A stretch of DNA of 64,000 bases from positions 232,789 through 296,788 of the forward strand of contig NZ_JAGQCY010000002.1 of the NCBI RefSeq assembly GCF_024346455.1, given 5' to 3'. Every line of letters starts with the position of its first letter. The stretch's first letter is position 1. The notes beneath the pieces were generated by a model. It was not told the origin of the DNA. It searched no databases and saw nothing but the letters and a program-made list of their open reading frames with translations. The DNA is from Cyanobium sp. Aljojuca 7A6 (GTDB lineage Bacteria; Cyanobacteriota; Cyanobacteriia; PCC-6307; Cyanobiaceae). Shown piece after piece: positions 63,870 through 64,000 of the stretch. A program made the position numbers and the translations under genes.

Positions 63870-64000
63870 CTAGGAGACTGATGAAAAACCTGGCCAGCCG
63901 CGAGAGAATGGAGTAACGGCACTGAGCAGATGCGCGGCCAACAGGAGAGGACCGGCCCCCTGTTCTCCTACATCTCCACGGAGGAGCGCATCCCCAAGGC
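63870..64000 (+). mobile_element. Left end of an insertion sequence (continues past window)
   Basis: A transposase start at 63930 is preceded by TAGGAGACTGATGAAAAACC (63871-63890). This looks like the inner or outer terminal repeat of IS elements that end in TTTTTCAnCAGnCTnCTA-type sequence. The left boundary is a guess because the right end and the target duplication are outside the window. Confidence 0.55.
63930..64000 (+). CDS. Transposase, N-terminal fragment (runs off the window)
   Basis: The frame from ATG 63930 encodes MRGQQERTGPLFSYISTEER and continues IPK to the edge. This N-terminus is highly characteristic of DDE transposases of the IS5/IS1182-like groups, where it reads much the same. 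Only 23 residues are visible, so the family assignment within DDE elements is tentative. Confidence 0.7.
   Translation, partial: MRGQQERTGPLFSYISTEERIPK

Overview
The window is a GC-rich, very compact stretch of a cyanobacterial chromosome. Direct markers are the phycobilin enzyme PcyA, the allophycocyanin beta-18 subunit ApcF, GUN4, Psb28, a PAM68-like assembly factor, SipA and ferredoxin-type sulfite reductase. Uninterrupted dnaE, several short proteins typical of picocyanobacteria, and high GC with phycobilisomes point to an alpha-cyanobacterium of the Cyanobium/Synechococcus type. The genus is an inference; no rRNA or tRNA gene was found. No gene-free stretch exceeds about 165 bp.

Layout. 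(1) 1-6.4 kb: the end of a FAD oxidoreductase overlapping a type III polyketide synthase gene, then glyS and the divergent sulfite reductase gene. (2) 6.3-12.1 kb, minus strand: rpsB, tsf, an acidic-linker protein, recG and a VanX-type dipeptidase, probably one operon. (3) 12.2-17.0 kb, minus strand: pcyA followed by devB-devC-devA (a membrane-fusion/ABC export system), a 51-residue basic protein and a hairpin terminator, then a glycosyltransferase. (4) 17.0-24.8 kb, plus strand: a pair of M16 peptidases, then overlapping bioY-lspA-FHA/penicillin-binding protein-GTPase genes. (5) 24.7-30.1 kb: PLP decarboxylase, tadA, serine-glyoxylate aminotransferase, apcF and a glutamine-synthetase-like gene that has lost most catalytic residues. 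(6) 30.1-34.6 kb: an anti-sigma-type kinase, gun4, psb28 and two tandem AI-2E-family transporters. (7) 34.6-40.5 kb, minus strand: ksgA-ispE-DUF3082-(31-aa ORF)-pdhB-secD-secF-small membrane protein, with very tight spacing. (8) 40.6-47.2 kb: small secreted and membrane proteins, two c-di-GMP-type signalling proteins, a pentapeptide-repeat protein and a umuD-umuC pair whose umuD starts after the usual cleavage site. (9) 47.3-57.3 kb: dnaG, two transporters, ruvA-rpsO-pam68 and an intact dnaE. (10) 57.4-64 kb: accessory region with a 1765-residue repeat/RTX protein, a two-domain GNAT acetyltransferase, and the left end of an insertion sequence running out of the window.

Most of the window is ordinary core genome. 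The points most worth a second look are the catalytically degenerate glutamine synthetase homologue beside apcF, the UmuD'-like truncated UmuD, and the RTX/GNAT/IS block at the right edge.
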